The notes beneath the pieces were generated by a model, which was not told the origin of the DNA, searched no databases, and saw only the letters and a list, made by a program, of their open reading frames with translations. From Opitutaceae bacterium (GTDB lineage Bacteria; Verrucomicrobiota; Verrucomicrobiia; Opitutales; Opitutaceae): a DNA stretch of 8,531 bases. This document shows, piece by piece, positions 5,654 through 8,531 of the stretch. Where the stretch lies: positions 1 to 8,531 of the forward strand of contig JAIRTK010000040.1 of the NCBI GenBank assembly GCA_031254955.1, written 5' to 3'. Numbering within the stretch: the stretch's first letter is position 1; every line of letters starts with the position of its first letter. A program made the translations under genes and the position numbers.

Positions 5654-6532
5654 ATGAAATCCATCGTCAACTTGTTCACATCCTCCATCGGCCGAAAATT
5701 TCTCATGGCCCTGACCGGCCTCGTGCTGGTGGGCTTCGTAGCGGGCCACTTGGTCGGCAATTTGCAAATCTTCTCCCATCCGGACAAGATCAACGGCTAC
5801 GCGCACTTCCTCCAGTCGCTCGGGCCGGCGCTTTGGGGCGTCCGGGCGTTTTTGCTCCTATGCGTGGCCGTCCACGCCTGGGCCGGGCTTACGCTGCTGA
5901 TTGAGAGCAGGGCCGCTCGCGGCCCCGAGAAATACGGAGTGCACAAATGGCTCCAAGCCGCCTTCGCGTCGCGCTACATGCGCCTGACCGGCCTCGTGGT
6001 GCTGGCGTTTATCGTTTACCACATCCTGCACTTCACCGTCGGCGTCGCGCAACCTGCCACTTTCAAGACGCAACTCGCCGTAAACTATGGCGAATACACG
6101 ATGCACGAAGGCTTCCACCTGCTCGGCTTCCCCATCGTCGCCGCGGGCCAGCACGTGCACGACGTTTACAGCATGGTGTTTCTCGGATTCATGAACCCGT
6201 GGGTGTCGGCCTTTTACATCGTGGCCGTCGGCCTGCTCACGCTGCACCTCCTGCACGGCATCGACTCGCTCTTCCAGACCCTCGGCTGGCGCAATCACCG
6301 CTGGTCCTGCTGCCTGCAAAAACTCGTCGCCCTCTTCTGCCTCGCGTATTTCCTCGGCAACCTCGCCATCCCCGGCGCCATCGTCACCGGCCTCGTGAAA
6401 CCCGCGCCGGGCACCACGGCCGCGCAGATTTGCGCCGCCGCCGGCCCGGGCTGCTGCCCCGCCAGCCACGCCCGCGCCCCAAGCGCCTGCCCCGCCGGAC
6501 ACACCCACGCCCCCCACGCGGACCCGAAATAA
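5654..6532 (+). CDS. sdhC: Succinate dehydrogenase cytochrome b558 membrane subunit
   Basis: This 292-residue protein is the haem-containing membrane anchor of complex II, passing electrons from the SdhAB head to quinone. About five hydrophobic segments are visible (near 16-38, 62-84, 107-130, 184-205 and 220-245), as in the single-subunit b558 family of Bacillus, Wolinella and Bacteroidetes. Candidate axial haem ligands are His32 (GHLVGN), His74, His123 and His198, by analogy with dihaem members. The ATG at 5654 is chosen because it opens [22 protein letters not shown], the family's usual N-terminus; an in-frame ATG at 5525 would add 43 unrelated residues. No Shine-Dalgarno is seen. Residues 251-292 form an unusual hydrophilic tail with Cys260, Cys267, Cys268, Cys279 and His272, His283, His285, His288. 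sdhA follows after 73 bp in the normal C-A order. Codons here end in G more often than in secA or sdhA. Confidence 0.93.
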   Translation: MKSIVNLFTSSIGRKFLMALTGLVLVGFVAGHLVGNLQIFSHPDKINGYAHFLQSLGPALWGVRAFLLLCVAVHAWAGLTLLIESRAARGPEKYGVHKWLQAAFASRYMRLTGLVVLAFIVYHILHFTVGVAQPATFKTQLAVNYGEYTMHEGFHLLGFPIVAAGQHVHDVYSMVFLGFMNPWVSAFYIVAVGLLTLHLLHGIDSLFQTLGWRNHRWSCCLQKLVALFCLAYFLGNLAIPGAIVTGLVKPAPGTTAAQICAAAGPGCCPASHARAPSACPAGHTHAPHADPK

Positions 6533-6605
6533 ACCCCGGCCAACACCCACCGCACCCGCCACCCACCCACCACTCAACTCACTTTCCCGAACACCTTTTC
6601 CCGCC

Positions 6606-8531
<1,926 letters not shown>

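Overview
The window looks like a chromosomal piece of a high-GC member of the Verrucomicrobiota, most likely near the Opitutaceae. This rests on protein features recalled from those lineages: a long SecA with a PVC-type motif VI ([11 protein letters not shown]), a single-RRM protein with a Gly/Arg tail, and a b558-type succinate dehydrogenase operon whose flavoprotein resembles the long SdhA of Bacteroidetes and Verrucomicrobia. It also fits the coding style (C- and A-ending codons, no Shine-Dalgarno sequences) and the repeat-filled intergenic DNA. No database search was possible, so the assignment is an inference.

Layout: 1-772 has no recognisable gene. It holds a solitary copy of a terminal-repeat motif (129-152), a mirrored pyrimidine/purine tract (171-306) and a long, partly AT-rich leader. 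An RRM RNA-binding protein gene (773-1153) follows and ends in a strong tandem-hairpin terminator (1160-1213). The gap up to secA (1214-1547) is C-rich and carries two phased arrays: 10-bp units at 1371-1440 and 7-bp units at 1453-1543, the latter reaching 4 nt from the secA start. secA (1548-4856, 1102 aa) is complete.

The 797-bp gap between secA and sdhC (4857-5653) is almost entirely repeat structure: three direct repeats with a 49-bp phase, a perfect 16-bp hairpin, a MITE-like element of about 163 bp with 21-bp terminal inverted repeats, a pair of hairpins that differ by compensatory base-pair changes, and two short tandem duplications just before sdhC. sdhC (5654-6532) and sdhA (6606-8531) follow. 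The window ends exactly on the sdhA stop codon, so the expected sdhB would lie just outside.

Functionally the genes are housekeeping: RNA binding (RRM protein), Sec-dependent export (SecA), and the membrane anchor and flavoprotein of respiratory complex II (SdhC, SdhA). I see no phage, defence or biosynthetic cluster. The less ordinary content is in the noncoding DNA, in the lack of Shine-Dalgarno sequences before all four genes, and in a Cys/His-rich tail on SdhC. All convincing genes are on the + strand; the very long minus-strand open frames are codon-bias shadows.
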